Assembly: GCF_036347135.1 (NCBI RefSeq)
Contig: NZ_CP108938.1
Coordinates: 9,672,001-9,736,000 of the forward strand
From: Streptomyces sp. NBC_00775
GTDB taxonomy: Bacteria > Actinomycetota > Actinomycetes > Streptomycetales > Streptomycetaceae
Direction: 5' to 3'
DNA: 64,000 bases
The notes below the pieces were generated by a model that saw only the letters and a program-made list of their open reading frames with translations, was not told where the DNA came from and ran no database searches. This document shows, piece after piece, positions 27,195-36,209 of the stretch (the stretch's first letter is position 1; each line of letters begins with the position of its first letter). The translations under genes were made by a program, and so were the position numbers.

Positions 27195-28447
27195 ACGACG
27201 ACGGCGTCGAGGAGGCGGTCGACGCCGCCTTCCGCGAGGAATGGGGCCAGGTCGTCGCCACCCTGATCCGGGTGACCGGCGACTGGGACCTCGCCGAGGA
27301 GTGCGCGCAGGACGCCTTCGCCCAGGCACTCGCCCGGTGGCGGCGCGACGGAGTACCGCGCCGCCCCGGCGCCTGGCTGACCACGACCGCCCGCAACCGC
27401 GCTCTCGACGTGCTGCGCCGGGAGGCGGTCGGGGCGGCGAAACTGCGGGAGGTGGCGGTGCTGGCGCGGGACGAGGGGCCGTACGACCCGGAGTACGACG
27501 GCGACGACAGCGGGGTCCAGGACGACCGGCTGCGGCTGATCTTCACCTGCTGCCATCCCGCGCTGCCCATCGAGGCCAGGGTCGCGCTGACCCTGCGCAC
27601 CCTCGCCGGGCTGAGCACACCCGAGATTGCCCGGGCCTTCCTCGTCCCCGAGGCGACGATGGCGCAGCGCCTGGTGCGTGCCAAGCGGAAGATCCGCAAC
27701 GCCGGCATCCCGTACCGCGTACCGCCCGCGCATCTGCTGCCCGAGCGCACGACGGGTGTGCTCGGCGTGGTCTACCTCCTCTTCAACGAGGGGTACGCGG
27801 CCACGTCAGGCGCCGACCTGGTGCGGACGAACCTGTGCGCGGAGGCGATCCGGCTGGCCCGCGTCCTGGCCCGCCTGATGCCCGACGAGCCCGAAGCGCT
27901 GGGTCTGCTCGCACTGTTGCTGCTGCACGACGCCCGGCGCGGCACACGGGTCGACGCGGCGGGCGAACTGGTGACGCTGGAGGACCAGGACCGTACGGCC
28001 TGGGACAAGGCAGCCGTCGACGAGGGCGCCGCCCTGCTGGAGACCGCCCTGCGCCGCGGGCGTCCGGGCCCGTACCAGATCCAGGCCGCCATCGCCGCCT
28101 GCCACACCACCGCCGAGACGGCCGAGGACACGGACTGGGCCGACATCGCGGCGCTGTACGGCGAGCTGGAGCGCTTCGTGCCGTCCGCCGTGGTGCGCCT
28201 CAACCGGGCGGTCGCCGTGGGCATGGCCGAGGGCCCGGAAGCGGGGCTGGCGAGGGTGGCGGAGCTGGAGGCGGAGGGCGAGCTGGACGACTACCACCTA
28301 CTGCCCGCCACGCGCGCGGACCTGCTGCGGCGTGCCGGGCGCTTGGTGGAGGCAGCGCAGGCGTACGCCAGGGCGCTGGAACTGGTGGAGAACGACGCCG
28401 AGCGACGCTTTCTGGAGAAACGGCTGGCGGAGTGTCGATCGGCGTAG
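27191..28447 (+). CDS. ECF42-group RNA polymerase sigma factor with C-terminal TPR-like extension
   Basis: A 418-residue extracytoplasmic-function sigma factor. Sigma-2 spans about 10-80 (GDWDLAEECAQDAFAQALAR, RRPGAWLTTTARNRALDVLR), sigma-4 about 115-185 (LTLRTLAGLSTPEIARAFLV, AQRLVRAKRKI). The remaining 220 residues are a helical TPR-like extension (GVVYLLFNEGYAA, LNRAVAVGMAEGPEAGLA, FLEKRLAECRSA) typical of ECF42, in which it is thought to replace an anti-sigma factor. The gene starts with GTG (GTGA overlap). Its last codons contain a second promoter of its own type. Confidence 0.92.
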   Translation: MNDDGVEEAVDAAFREEWGQVVATLIRVTGDWDLAEECAQDAFAQALARWRRDGVPRRPGAWLTTTARNRALDVLRREAVGAAKLREVAVLARDEGPYDPEYDGDDSGVQDDRLRLIFTCCHPALPIEARVALTLRTLAGLSTPEIARAFLVPEATMAQRLVRAKRKIRNAGIPYRVPPAHLLPERTTGVLGVVYLLFNEGYAATSGADLVRTNLCAEAIRLARVLARLMPDEPEALGLLALLLLHDARRGTRVDAAGELVTLEDQDRTAWDKAAVDEGAALLETALRRGRPGPYQIQAAIAACHTTAETAEDTDWADIAALYGELERFVPSAVVRLNRAVAVGMAEGPEAGLARVAELEAEGELDDYHLLPATRADLLRRAGRLVEAAQAYARALELVENDAERRFLEKRLAECRSA

Positions 28448-28459
28448 GGGCCGCTCGTC
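28433..28459 (+). promoter_or_regulatory. ECF42-type promoter, site 2, inside the 3' end of the sigma gene
   Basis: TGTCGA (28433-28438) and CGTC (28456-28459) again have a 17-nt spacer. The -35 element is written by the sigma factor's final Cys-Arg codons and the site continues past the stop codon. Site 1 and site 2 also share (A)TCGGCGT after the -35 and CGTCGGTG.GGTG around the -10. Site 2 lies 37 nt before the start of a 60-codon ORF, almost the same leader length as site 1. Confidence 0.65.
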
Positions 28460-28496
28460 GGTGGGGTGAAAGCACCTCACGACACCGGAGGCTCCC

Positions 28497-28679
28497 ATGA
28501 CCACCCTCGTGCCCACGCACCGCACCCGCACGTTCCTCGCCCTGCTGCCTCCCCGGCTCCGGAGGCCGATGCGCCGGACACCCGCCGCCCCGCCCGAGTC
28601 GGTACCGCACGGGCCGGCGGCCGGTGACGGACCGGGCGCCCCGGACGTCTGGCTCGCGGGCCTGCGCCTGGGAGGCTGA
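28497..28679 (+). CDS. Small Arg/Pro-rich protein, candidate ECF42 target
   Basis: A 60-residue ORF that begins with ATG after CCGGAGGCTCCC. The protein opens MTTLVPTHRTRTFLALLPPR and is rich in Arg, Pro and Ala, with predicted pI far above 10; no domain is recognised. It has its own promoter matching that of the sigma operon, 37 nt upstream, and a proper ribosome site. It may be a small regulatory or interaction partner of the sigma factor. I cannot rule out that the transcript is a regulatory RNA instead. Confidence 0.6.
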   Translation: MTTLVPTHRTRTFLALLPPRLRRPMRRTPAAPPESVPHGPAAGDGPGAPDVWLAGLRLGG

Positions 28680-28719
28680 CCGATGAGCGCCACCGTCACC
28701 GCTTCCGGCCCCCGCGCGG

Positions 28720-29490
28720 TCACTGCGAGTCGAGCGCGTTCGTGATCGCCTTCACCCCGCCGTGCGCCGAGTAGCCGCCGTCCACGGTGATCTCGGCGCC
28801 GTTCACATACGACGCCTCGTCCGAGAGGAGGTACACGACCAACGGGGCGACCTCGTCGCAGCTGCCGGGGCGGCCCTGCGGAGTCATCGAGAGGTGCGCC
28901 TGGGTGAAGACGGGGTTCGCGGTGGCCATCAGCGGGGTCTCGATGTAGCCGGGGTGGATCACGTTCGTACGGATGCCACGGGGCGCCAGCTCCAGGGCGG
29001 CCACCTTGGACAGGCCGCGCAACGCCCATTTGCTGGCCGTGTACGCGACCGCGTGATGGGCGGTGAGGCCCGCGACCGAACCGACGTTGACGATGGAGGA
29101 GCCCTTGTCCATCAGGGGGGCGAGGGCCTGGATGCCGAGCATCGGGCCGGTGGTGTTCACGGCGAACGCCCGGTTCCAGTCGGCGAGCTCGACCGATCCG
29201 AGGCGGGCGCGCATGGGGATTCCGGCGTTGTTGACGAGGCCGTGCACCTCGGAGAGCGACGCCGCGAGCGTCGCCCAGTCGTCCGGGGACGACACGTCCA
29301 GGTGCTGGTAGCGCACGTCGAGGCCGTCGGCGCGAAGTGAGGCGGCCAGCTTCTCGCCCGGTTCGTCGAGGACGTCCGTCGCCACGACCGAGGCGCCCTC
29401 CCGGGCCGCGGCCGCCACCTCGACGGCCCCCTGGCCCTGCGCGGCTCCGGTGATGACGACGGTGCGACCGGCCAGGCGCGTGCGGCTCAC
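28720..29490 (-). CDS. SDR oxidoreductase, 3-alpha/20-beta-hydroxysteroid dehydrogenase-like
   Basis: A 256-residue classical SDR: ITGAAQGQGAVEVAAAAREG (about 13-32) binds NAD(H), VNNAG at 86-90, Ser in VGSVAGL and catalytic YTASK near 150-154, with NGAEITVDGG at the end. The GQGA variant of the glycine motif is seen in hydroxysteroid/xylitol-type SDRs. It is 42 nt downstream of the LysR gene in the same direction and may belong to the catabolic cluster. A TGCGGG-TT-CCCGCA palindrome lies in the gap between them. Confidence 0.88.
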   Translation of the reverse strand: MSRTRLAGRTVVITGAAQGQGAVEVAAAAREGASVVATDVLDEPGEKLAASLRADGLDVRYQHLDVSSPDDWATLAASLSEVHGLVNNAGIPMRARLGSVELADWNRAFAVNTTGPMLGIQALAPLMDKGSSIVNVGSVAGLTAHHAVAYTASKWALRGLSKVAALELAPRGIRTNVIHPGYIETPLMATANPVFTQAHLSMTPQGRPGSCDEVAPLVVYLLSDEASYVNGAEITVDGGYSAHGGVKAITNALDSQ

Positions 29491-29532
29491 GGCTTCCTCC
29501 AGGGGGTACGGGATGCGGGTTCCCGCACCACG

Positions 29533-30546
29533 CTAGGAAGCCGGGGCCAGCTCCGGAAACGCACGTTCCTCATGGCTGGCATCCACGTCGGCGATCTCGA
29601 CCGACTCCGCCGGCGCGGCCGCGTCGAGCGTGGGTGCGGGTTCGTCGAGCGAGACGCCCACCTTGCGCACGGTCTCCCGCAGCCATCGGTGCGCGGGATC
29701 GGCGTGCCGGTTGTGGTGCCAGTACATGGCCTCCACCAGGGGTACGTCGGGGAAGGGCGCCGGCACGGTCACACAGCGGGCGAAGCCCTCGTACCGCTGG
29801 GCGAGGCGCTCCGGCACCATCGCCACCAGGTCCGTGCCGCCCACCAGGAACGGCAGCACGCTGAAGCCCGGCGCGCTGACCTGCACCTTCGGCACGATGC
29901 CGAGGGTCTCCAGCTGGCGGTCGGCGGGGGTGAGGCTCTTGCCGAAGGCCGACGCGGCATGCGGCAGCTCGGCCAGATCGCGCAGCGTGAGCCGGCCGTC
30001 GACCAGGCGCGGATTGTCGGGGTCGACGATGCACACGAAGCGGTCGTGCATCACGGCCTCGCTGATCCCGGGCAGCCGGTAGCCGAGCGGCACCACCATC
30101 AGGTCGTGGCAGCGCAGATGCGTCTCGCTCTCGGGCTGCCCGTGCACCAGGGGATGGAAGTCGATGCGGACGCCGGGCGCCTCACGGGCGATGACGCGCA
30201 GCAGCGGCTCCACGAACACCGTCATCACGTAGTCCGACATCACGACGGAGAAGCGCTGCCTGCTGCGCCGCGGGTCGAAGCTGCGGGTCAGCGACATCGC
30301 CTCCTCGGCCTTGTAGAGGGAGGCCTGGACGACCGGCAGGAGCCGCTCCGCGAGCGGGGTGAGCTCGTACTCGCGGCCCACGCGCACCAGCAGCTCGTCG
30401 TTGAAGTGCCGCCGCAGCCGGGCCAGCGAGCCGCTCATCGCGGACTGGCTGGTGGAGAGCCGGACACCGGCGTGCGTGACGTTCTTCTCCTCCAGCAGTG
30501 CTTCCAGCGCCACCAGAAGATTGAGATCTATCGCTCCGAGACCCAC
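29533..30546 (-). CDS. LysR-family transcriptional regulator
   Basis: A 337-residue regulator with an N-terminal winged HTH (LNLLVALEALLEEKNVTHAG, LSTSQSAMSGSLARLRRHF, about 8-70) and a type 2 periplasmic-binding-like effector domain (about 95-300) closest to the NodD/LinR-NahR group, which respond to aromatic compounds. The GTG start (GLGAIDLNLL) follows GGAAGGGGA. It borders ring-cleavage type genes in two directions and is the natural candidate to control them; the inducer would be an aromatic intermediate. Confidence 0.88.
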   Translation of the reverse strand: MGLGAIDLNLLVALEALLEEKNVTHAGVRLSTSQSAMSGSLARLRRHFNDELLVRVGREYELTPLAERLLPVVQASLYKAEEAMSLTRSFDPRRSRQRFSVVMSDYVMTVFVEPLLRVIAREAPGVRIDFHPLVHGQPESETHLRCHDLMVVPLGYRLPGISEAVMHDRFVCIVDPDNPRLVDGRLTLRDLAELPHAASAFGKSLTPADRQLETLGIVPKVQVSAPGFSVLPFLVGGTDLVAMVPERLAQRYEGFARCVTVPAPFPDVPLVEAMYWHHNRHADPAHRWLRETVRKVGVSLDEPAPTLDAAAPAESVEIADVDASHEERAFPELAPAS

Positions 30547-30736
30547 GGGTGTCCCCTTCCGGCCACGTCCTTGAAGCATCGGTGAAACGCGAGCGTAATG
30601 ACGCGTTCCCCGGCGAGGAAGGCCTGTAAGAGAAAACTCACAAAGACCAATGACACCCATCGGACCAGCGAATACACGCATGCCGAAGGGCCCGCGCGGA
30701 CACAGCTCCCGCACGGGCTCGGCACAGCTCTGCGTG

Positions 30737-31693
30737 CTACGGCCTCGGTGTCCGCCCCCGCTTGCGGGCGCGGGGCAGATACACGTCCGTACGCCCGGGG
30801 ACGATGCGATTGGAGAGGCTGCCGAGACGTTCCACGGTCAGCGTCACCTCGTCGCCGGGCTTCAGCGGCGGGGGAGTGCGCTCCCCGACACGGCCCCAGA
30901 ACTCGGCGAGCGCACCCCAGCCGCAGGTGCCCGAGCCGAGGATGTCGCCGGGACGCACCCAGGCGTCGCGGGCGGCGTACGCGGTCATCTCCTCGAAGGT
31001 CCAGGAGACGTTCGCCAGGGTGTCGCGGCCGATCAGCTCGCCATTGAGGGTGACGGTCATCTCCAGGTCGAGGAAGCCGTCCGGGTCGCGCCGGTCCGCC
31101 ACCTCGTCGGCGGTGACCAGGAAGGGGCCGAGGGTGTTGGCGAAGTCCTTGCCCTTGGAGAAGCCGAGGCCGAGGTTCTTCTCCGGCTTCTGCAGATCGC
31201 GGGCCGACCAGTCGTTGAAGACGAGGTAGCCGACGATGTGCTCGCGGGCCTCCTCGGGGGTGAGGTCCCGGCCCGGACGGCCGATGACCGCGCCCACCTC
31301 CAGCTCGAAGTCGAGCACCGAGCAGCCGGCCGGAATCGGCACGTCGTCGTGCGCGCCGTACGCCGCGTGCGGATTGGTGAAGTAGAAGTTCGGCGCCCGG
31401 TACCACTCCTCGGGCACGTGCTCCAGGCCGTCCAGCGACTTGGCGACGCCCTCGATGTGCGCCTCGAAGCCGACGAAGTCCCGGATGGACGGGGGCTTCA
31501 ACGGCGGCAGCAGCTGCACCTGATCAACCGTCAAATCGCTGTCTGCGGCCAGCGCTTCGGAGCCGGCATGCTGGAGCGCCTCCTGCTCGATGAGCTCCAG
31601 CACCGTCACCCCCTCGGGCAGCGGATGGATGATCCCGTCCCGGACGACCCCGGCGCGCTCCACGCCCTCGTACGCGTATGTCGTGAACCGCAT
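30737..31693 (-). CDS. Fumarylacetoacetate hydrolase-family protein (1)
   Basis: A 318-residue FAH-fold enzyme. The metal-binding acidic pair is in LDFELEVGAVIGRPG near 134-148 and a downstream Asp in YLVFNDWSARDLQ. Family members hydrolyse C-C bonds of fumarylacetoacetate or acylpyruvates, or hydrate/decarboxylate meta-cleavage products. It lies 3 nt downstream of the frameshifted FAD oxidase in a minus-strand operon. A second FAH paralogue is on the other arm at 36775. Confidence 0.9.
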   Translation of the reverse strand: MRFTTYAYEGVERAGVVRDGIIHPLPEGVTVLELIEQEALQHAGSEALAADSDLTVDQVQLLPPLKPPSIRDFVGFEAHIEGVAKSLDGLEHVPEEWYRAPNFYFTNPHAAYGAHDDVPIPAGCSVLDFELEVGAVIGRPGRDLTPEEAREHIVGYLVFNDWSARDLQKPEKNLGLGFSKGKDFANTLGPFLVTADEVADRRDPDGFLDLEMTVTLNGELIGRDTLANVSWTFEEMTAYAARDAWVRPGDILGSGTCGWGALAEFWGRVGERTPPPLKPGDEVTLTVERLGSLSNRIVPGRTDVYLPRARKRGRTPRP

Positions 31694-31696
31694 GAC

Positions 31697-33066
31697 TCAC
31701 TGCTCCCAGTGGTTGGTGTTGGTGACGGAGCCCGCGCTCAGATATCCCGCGAACAGGCCCTTGGGGTCGCGCATGGCCCGTATCTCCTGGAGCTGCTCCC
31801 ACTGCTCGTCGCCCATGAACTTCAGCTGCCGGACGGTGAAGTCGGAGTCCCCGAGGTACTGACCGGCGGTGACCGGCTGCATCGCGGCCATCGCCTCGTC
31901 GAGCCAGCCGCGCAGCTCGGCGTCCCGCCCGGGCTCGTCGTGGATGACGTACGTCGCGCAGTAGATCTCCGACTGCAACGAGAAGGCCATGTCGGGGAGT
32001 TCGCGCAGCGGGGCCATCGAGAACCAGATGGTGAAGGTCTGCCGGGTCGGCTGTTCGGTGAACGCCTTGCGGATCGCCGGGACGACCTCGCCGGCGGTCC
32101 CGGTGAGCCAGGCGTTGTCGACGAGGTAGCGGTGGCCCTCGGGGTTGGCGGCCCGCTGGCCCTGGAGCTGCTCGGCCAGTGTGGTCGGCTGTGCCTCGAT
32201 CCGGAACAGCGCCCGGTCCGCGTACGGATTGGCGTGCAGCGGGGCCAGCGCCTCGGCGGCCTGCTCGGGTGTGTCGGTCATCGACACGCCCGTGACCAGC
32301 AGCACCGGCCCGTCACCGTCGGGCGGGGTCTGCGTCAGCGCGACGATCTCCACCAGGTCGGAGACCGTGTGGTGCATGCCGTGCAGCCAGGTCATGACCT
32401 CGTCGAAGAGGCCGAGCGGGTACGCGTGCACGGTGTGCGCCAGATGCTTGGGCAGCGGGCGCGTACGCAGGTGGAAACGGGTGACCACCCCGAAGAAGCC
32501 CGGCCCGGCACCCCGTGCCGCCCAGAACAGATCGCTGTGGTGCGTCTCGTCCGCGTGGACCAGCTCGCCCTCGGCGGTGACGATGTCGAGGGCGACGATG
32601 TTCTCGGCCGCCCAGCCCCAGCCACGCGCGTTCCAGCCCTGTCCGCCCTGGAGCAGAAAGCCGCCGATGCCGACGGACGGACAGTGCCCGCCGTTGAAGA
32701 ACCGGCCGAACGTGCCCAGATACGGGTTGAGTTCGTCGCCGCCCTTCACGCTGGTGGTGGCCGTCACGATCTCGGTCGTCTCGTCGTACGACAGCTCGTG
32801 GAAACCCCCGAGATCGATGAGCAGCGCCTCTTCGCGCACCGACCAGGCCGCCCAGCTGTGCCCTCCGGAGCGGACGGCGACCTGCCAGCCGCGCTCGATC
32901 GCGAGCCGCACCCCTTCGGCGACGTCCTGCTCGCAGACGGCCTTCAGGACGGCCGCGGGTGAACGGTCCGACGGGCGGCGGGCGTTGAAGACCCGCCCGA
33001 AGCACGCCTCCTCGTAATCCTCGTCACCGGGAAGTGGAGGGTGCCGGAGAAACGGTTGTCGTGCAT
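31697..33066 (-). pseudogene. FAD-linked oxidase (BBE/6-hydroxynicotine oxidase type) with apparent 1-nt frameshift
   Basis: Residues encoded from 32999 down to 31697 form an almost full flavoprotein: FNARRPSDRS, VRSGGHSWAAWSVRE (FAD-histidyl type loop), GRFFNGGHCPSVGIGGFLLQ, and a C-terminal BBE motif GYLSAGSVTNTNHWEQ. The natural N-terminus MHDNRFSGTLHFP starts at 33066 but in another frame; the frames would join with one more G in the CCCGG at 33027-33032, giving HFPGDEDYEEACFGRVFNAR. The downstream frame has no start codon between its upstream stop and residue 40. Either the gene is recently broken or there is a base-call error. Confidence 0.75.
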
Positions 33067-33077
33067 GGGCTGCTCAC

Positions 33078-34046
33078 TCACTTGATCGCGATCGGGTTGA
33101 CGGGGGCGCCCACCGCACCGGTCACCGGCAGGGGCGCCGCGACCAGCAGGAACTCGTAGACACCGCCCGCCGCGCAGTCTTCGGCCAGCTCCTCCAGGTC
33201 CCACATCTCACCCAGCGGGAGGCCCATGTTGGGGATCGCGATCTGGTGCAGTGGAGACATGGCGGGCTGGGGGAACTCGTAGGGCCGCACCTCAAGTCCC
33301 CACGTGTCGGAGGCGATCGCCGCGATCTCGGTGCGGTGCAGCCAGCCCAGCGTGGTGAAGGAGAGGCCGGGGGCGTCGCCGGCGGCGTACCCGCCCCAGT
33401 CGCCCAGCCGCCGCACCCGGCCGAGCTGGCCCGTGCGGATCAGGACCAGGTCTCCGCGTCGTACGGACGAGGTCGCGCCCTGCGCCTCGATCGTGGCCCG
33501 CAGATGCTCCTCCAGGATGGGGAAGCCGTCCGGGAGTTCGCCGTGTTCGTCGCCGACCGCACGGCCCACGTCGAGCAGCACACCGCGCCCGGTGAAGGCG
33601 TCCTTCATGTGCTCGATGCCGGTGACCGAGTCGCCGTTGCCGTTGACGATGGTGCACGGACGGCCGTTCCACGCCTGCTTGTTGTCGTAGATGTGACCCA
33701 GGCCGTCCCACTGCGTGGAAGCCTGGAGCGGCATCACGATGTGGTCGTCGGCGCCGCCGAAGCCGTGCGGGAAGCCCTGCGTTCCGGCGGCCGCGTCCGA
33801 GCCGGTGTCCTTCATGTAGTGGACGGGGTTGATCCGGCCGCGGAAACCACGCTGCGGGCCGTCCTCGTTGAACTCCTGGGAGAGCGAGAACGACCGGCCG
33901 CGGCGGACCAGGCTCGCCGCGTGCGCCCGTATCGCGTCGTCGATGAAATTGAGCGTGCCCAGCACGTCGTCCTCGCCCCAGCGACCCCAGTTGCGGTACG
34001 CGGAACGGGCCTTGGCGAGCTCCTCCTCGATGGGACCGAGGCTCAT
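33078..34046 (-). CDS. Cyclase-family protein (PF04199, kynurenine formamidase-like)
   Basis: A 322-residue metal-dependent hydrolase-fold protein. The segment MPLQASTQWDGLGHIYD near 104-120 corresponds to the metal site that in kynurenine formamidase reads HxGTHxDxxxH; here only Asp and the last His are retained, a known variant in larger cyclase proteins. GRGVLLDVG and RRGDLVLIRTGQLG are also family-typical. It overlaps the amidohydrolase stop by ATGA, so the two are coupled. Likely it opens or closes a ring/lactone or amide in the pathway. Confidence 0.85.
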   Translation of the reverse strand: MSLGPIEEELAKARSAYRNWGRWGEDDVLGTLNFIDDAIRAHAASLVRRGRSFSLSQEFNEDGPQRGFRGRINPVHYMKDTGSDAAAGTQGFPHGFGGADDHIVMPLQASTQWDGLGHIYDNKQAWNGRPCTIVNGNGDSVTGIEHMKDAFTGRGVLLDVGRAVGDEHGELPDGFPILEEHLRATIEAQGATSSVRRGDLVLIRTGQLGRVRRLGDWGGYAAGDAPGLSFTTLGWLHRTEIAAIASDTWGLEVRPYEFPQPAMSPLHQIAIPNMGLPLGEMWDLEELAEDCAAGGVYEFLLVAAPLPVTGAVGAPVNPIAIK

Positions 34047-35047
34047 CGGGTACGTCCTTTCATCAGCAGGTCCAGAGCGTTGCCCCCGGCGACGGCGGCA
34101 CGGTCGGCGGCCGGCAGTCCGGCGGCGTCCAGCCGGGCCACCGGATCGTCGACGCCCATGTCGAAGGGGAAGTCCGTGCCGAGGACCACCCGGTCCGCGC
34201 CGACCTCCTCGACCAGATGGCGCAGGGCGCGCGGGGTGTAGACGAGCGCGTCGAACCACATCCGCCGCAGATACGCGCTCGGCGGTTCGGCACAGCCGCG
34301 CGCGTCCTCGCGCGCGTGCCAGGCATGGTCGGAGCGGCCGATGTACGTCGGCAGATAGCCGCCGCCGTGCGCCGCGACCAGCTTCAGGCGCGGGAAGCGG
34401 TCCAGGACGCCGGTGAAGATGAGGTGCGACAGCGCCACCGTCGTCTCGACGGGCTGACCGACCGTGTTGCCGAGGTAGTGGGTGGCAAGGCGCTCCCCGA
34501 GCGAACAGCCCCAGGGGTGCACGAACACGACCGCGCCCAGCTCCTCGGCCTTCTCCCACACCGGATCGTGCGCCGGGTCGGCCAGCTCCCGGCCGTCCAC
34601 GGTCGTCGACACGCTGATGCCGTACAGGCCGTACTCGGTGACCGCCTTGTCCAGCAGGGCGACCGCGAGGTCGGGATGCTGGAGCGGAACCGTGCCCAGG
34701 CCGTACAGCCGCTCGGGCGCCTGGGCGCAGTGCGCGGTCACCGCCTCGTTGACGGTGCGTGCCAGGCGTACGGCGAGATCCGCGTCCGCCCAGTAGTGGT
34801 GCATCGGCATCGGGCCGACCACCTGGATGTCGACGCCCATCGCGTCCAGGTCGGCGAGCCGGGCCTCGACGTCCGTCAACTTGGGTGCCAGGCACTGGAG
34901 TTGGGCACGGTTGACGGCCAGTGACGCGGGGGAGTGGGCCCGCTGTTCGGCGGCCAGTTCGGCGGCGAGGCCGGGGGCTCCCGCGCACAGGGCGTCGGCG
35001 GCGGGGACGGCGAGATGGCCGTGGAAGTCGACCACAGGCGTGCTCAT
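34043..35047 (-). CDS. Amidohydrolase (ACMSD/gamma-resorcylate decarboxylase-like)
   Basis: A 334-residue TIM-barrel enzyme of the amidohydrolase 2 family. Metal ligands: VDFHGH (His9, His11), FVHPWG (His177), AHGGGY and GTDFPFD (Asp near 290). Relatives are 2-amino-3-carboxymuconate-6-semialdehyde decarboxylase and resorcylate decarboxylases, which remove CO2 from aromatic acids or ring-cleavage products. It starts by ATGA overlap with the monooxygenase stop and ends by ATGA overlap with the cyclase, so it is the centre of a coupled operon. Confidence 0.88.
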   Translation of the reverse strand: MSTPVVDFHGHLAVPAADALCAGAPGLAAELAAEQRAHSPASLAVNRAQLQCLAPKLTDVEARLADLDAMGVDIQVVGPMPMHHYWADADLAVRLARTVNEAVTAHCAQAPERLYGLGTVPLQHPDLAVALLDKAVTEYGLYGISVSTTVDGRELADPAHDPVWEKAEELGAVVFVHPWGCSLGERLATHYLGNTVGQPVETTVALSHLIFTGVLDRFPRLKLVAAHGGGYLPTYIGRSDHAWHAREDARGCAEPPSAYLRRMWFDALVYTPRALRHLVEEVGADRVVLGTDFPFDMGVDDPVARLDAAGLPAADRAAVAGGNALDLLMKGRTR

Positions 35048-36168
35048 GCCGCCGCCGTCAGGTAGTCGAGCGTCTCCGACATGATCCGGCCGGGGTCGGC
35101 GCCGGGCGTGCCCGGGTGGATCTCCCAGTCGGCGAGGCGCAGCGAGTTCTCCAGCACGATCCGCACCCGGGGCAGCCGGCGCGCCATGAACGTGTCGAGC
35201 GCCCGGTCGAGCGGCTCCTCGCCGGTGACCAGCTCGGCGAGCACCACCGCGTCCTCCGCGCACATCGCCGCGCCCTGCGCGATCAGCGGCGGGCACGCGT
35301 GCGCCGCGTCGCCGATGATCACCGTACGGCCGCGGTGCCAGGGTTCGTCGACGAGGATCGCCTCGATCCACCGGTAGTCGACCGTGGTGTCGTCGGGCAG
35401 CGAGGCGAGGATCTTGCCCCAGGTGCCCCCGTATCCGGCGCCGCGCTCGCGCAGCAGCGACAGGGGGACGCGCGGGCCGATCAGCGAGGCGTCCAGGTTC
35501 TCGTCGAGGAGGTACGCGTAGCACTGGTCGGACGAGATGGGGCTGTACCCGGCCTTGAAGCGCGGGCCGCCGTAGTACACCTCCGCGCAGTCCATCTCGG
35601 CCGGGCGCTCCGCGACCACCCGGAAGATCGACATGCCGACCGGACGGGGCTTGGTGGTGATCCCGATCATCGCGCGCATCTTCGAGTTGATGCCGTCCGC
35701 GCCCACGACCAGGTCGTAGCGTCCGCTGGAGCCGTCGGTGAACGTGACATCCACGTGGTCGGCGGACTCGTCGAGCTTCTCGACGCTCAGCCCGAGGCGC
35801 ACACGGACCCCGTGCGCGTACACCGCGTCGCACAGCGCGTCCTGGAGGTCCGAGCGCAGCGCGCCCGCCGTCGACGGAAGATCGGGGCCTCCGGTGTGCG
35901 GGGTGGACAGCTCGGTGATCAGCTCGCCGTCGGCCCGGCGCAGCCGCATCCGGTCGAAGGGGACGGCCCGGGCGAGCACCCGGTCCAGTACGCCCACGGA
36001 GCGCAGCGCCTTGAGGGCGTTGCCCTGGACGGTGATGCCGTGGCCCACACCGAACCACTGGGGCGAAATCTCGGCGAGCTCGACCTCGGCGCCGCGCTGG
36101 GCGAGCGCGAGAGACAGCACGCTTCCGGTGATGCCGCCACCGACGACGAGCACCTTTTGTACGGGCAT
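35044..36168 (-). CDS. FAD-dependent aromatic-ring monooxygenase
   Basis: A 374-residue flavoprotein hydroxylase of the PHBH/salicylate hydroxylase type. The dinucleotide fold VLVVGGGITGSVLSLALAQRG spans 6-26, DGINSKMR (DG motif) lies near 163-170 and the FAD ribityl motif GDAAHACPPLIAQGAAMCAED near 287-307. It probably uses NAD(P)H and O2 to hydroxylate an aromatic acid. It starts the minus-strand operon after a small ABM protein, 41 nt downstream. Confidence 0.9.
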   Translation of the reverse strand: MPVQKVLVVGGGITGSVLSLALAQRGAEVELAEISPQWFGVGHGITVQGNALKALRSVGVLDRVLARAVPFDRMRLRRADGELITELSTPHTGGPDLPSTAGALRSDLQDALCDAVYAHGVRVRLGLSVEKLDESADHVDVTFTDGSSGRYDLVVGADGINSKMRAMIGITTKPRPVGMSIFRVVAERPAEMDCAEVYYGGPRFKAGYSPISSDQCYAYLLDENLDASLIGPRVPLSLLRERGAGYGGTWGKILASLPDDTTVDYRWIEAILVDEPWHRGRTVIIGDAAHACPPLIAQGAAMCAEDAVVLAELVTGEEPLDRALDTFMARRLPRVRIVLENSLRLADWEIHPGTPGADPGRIMSETLDYLTAAA

Positions 36169-36209
36169 GAGCGATCCTTGCGAACGTAGAAGAGAGACGA
36201 GTGGTGCGG

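Noticed and set aside
28683..28745. A 20-codon ORF with a GGGAGG-like site just after the 60-codon ORF
   Set aside because: It has no recognisable sequence, overlaps the 3' end of the convergent SDR gene and may be chance; too weak to list.
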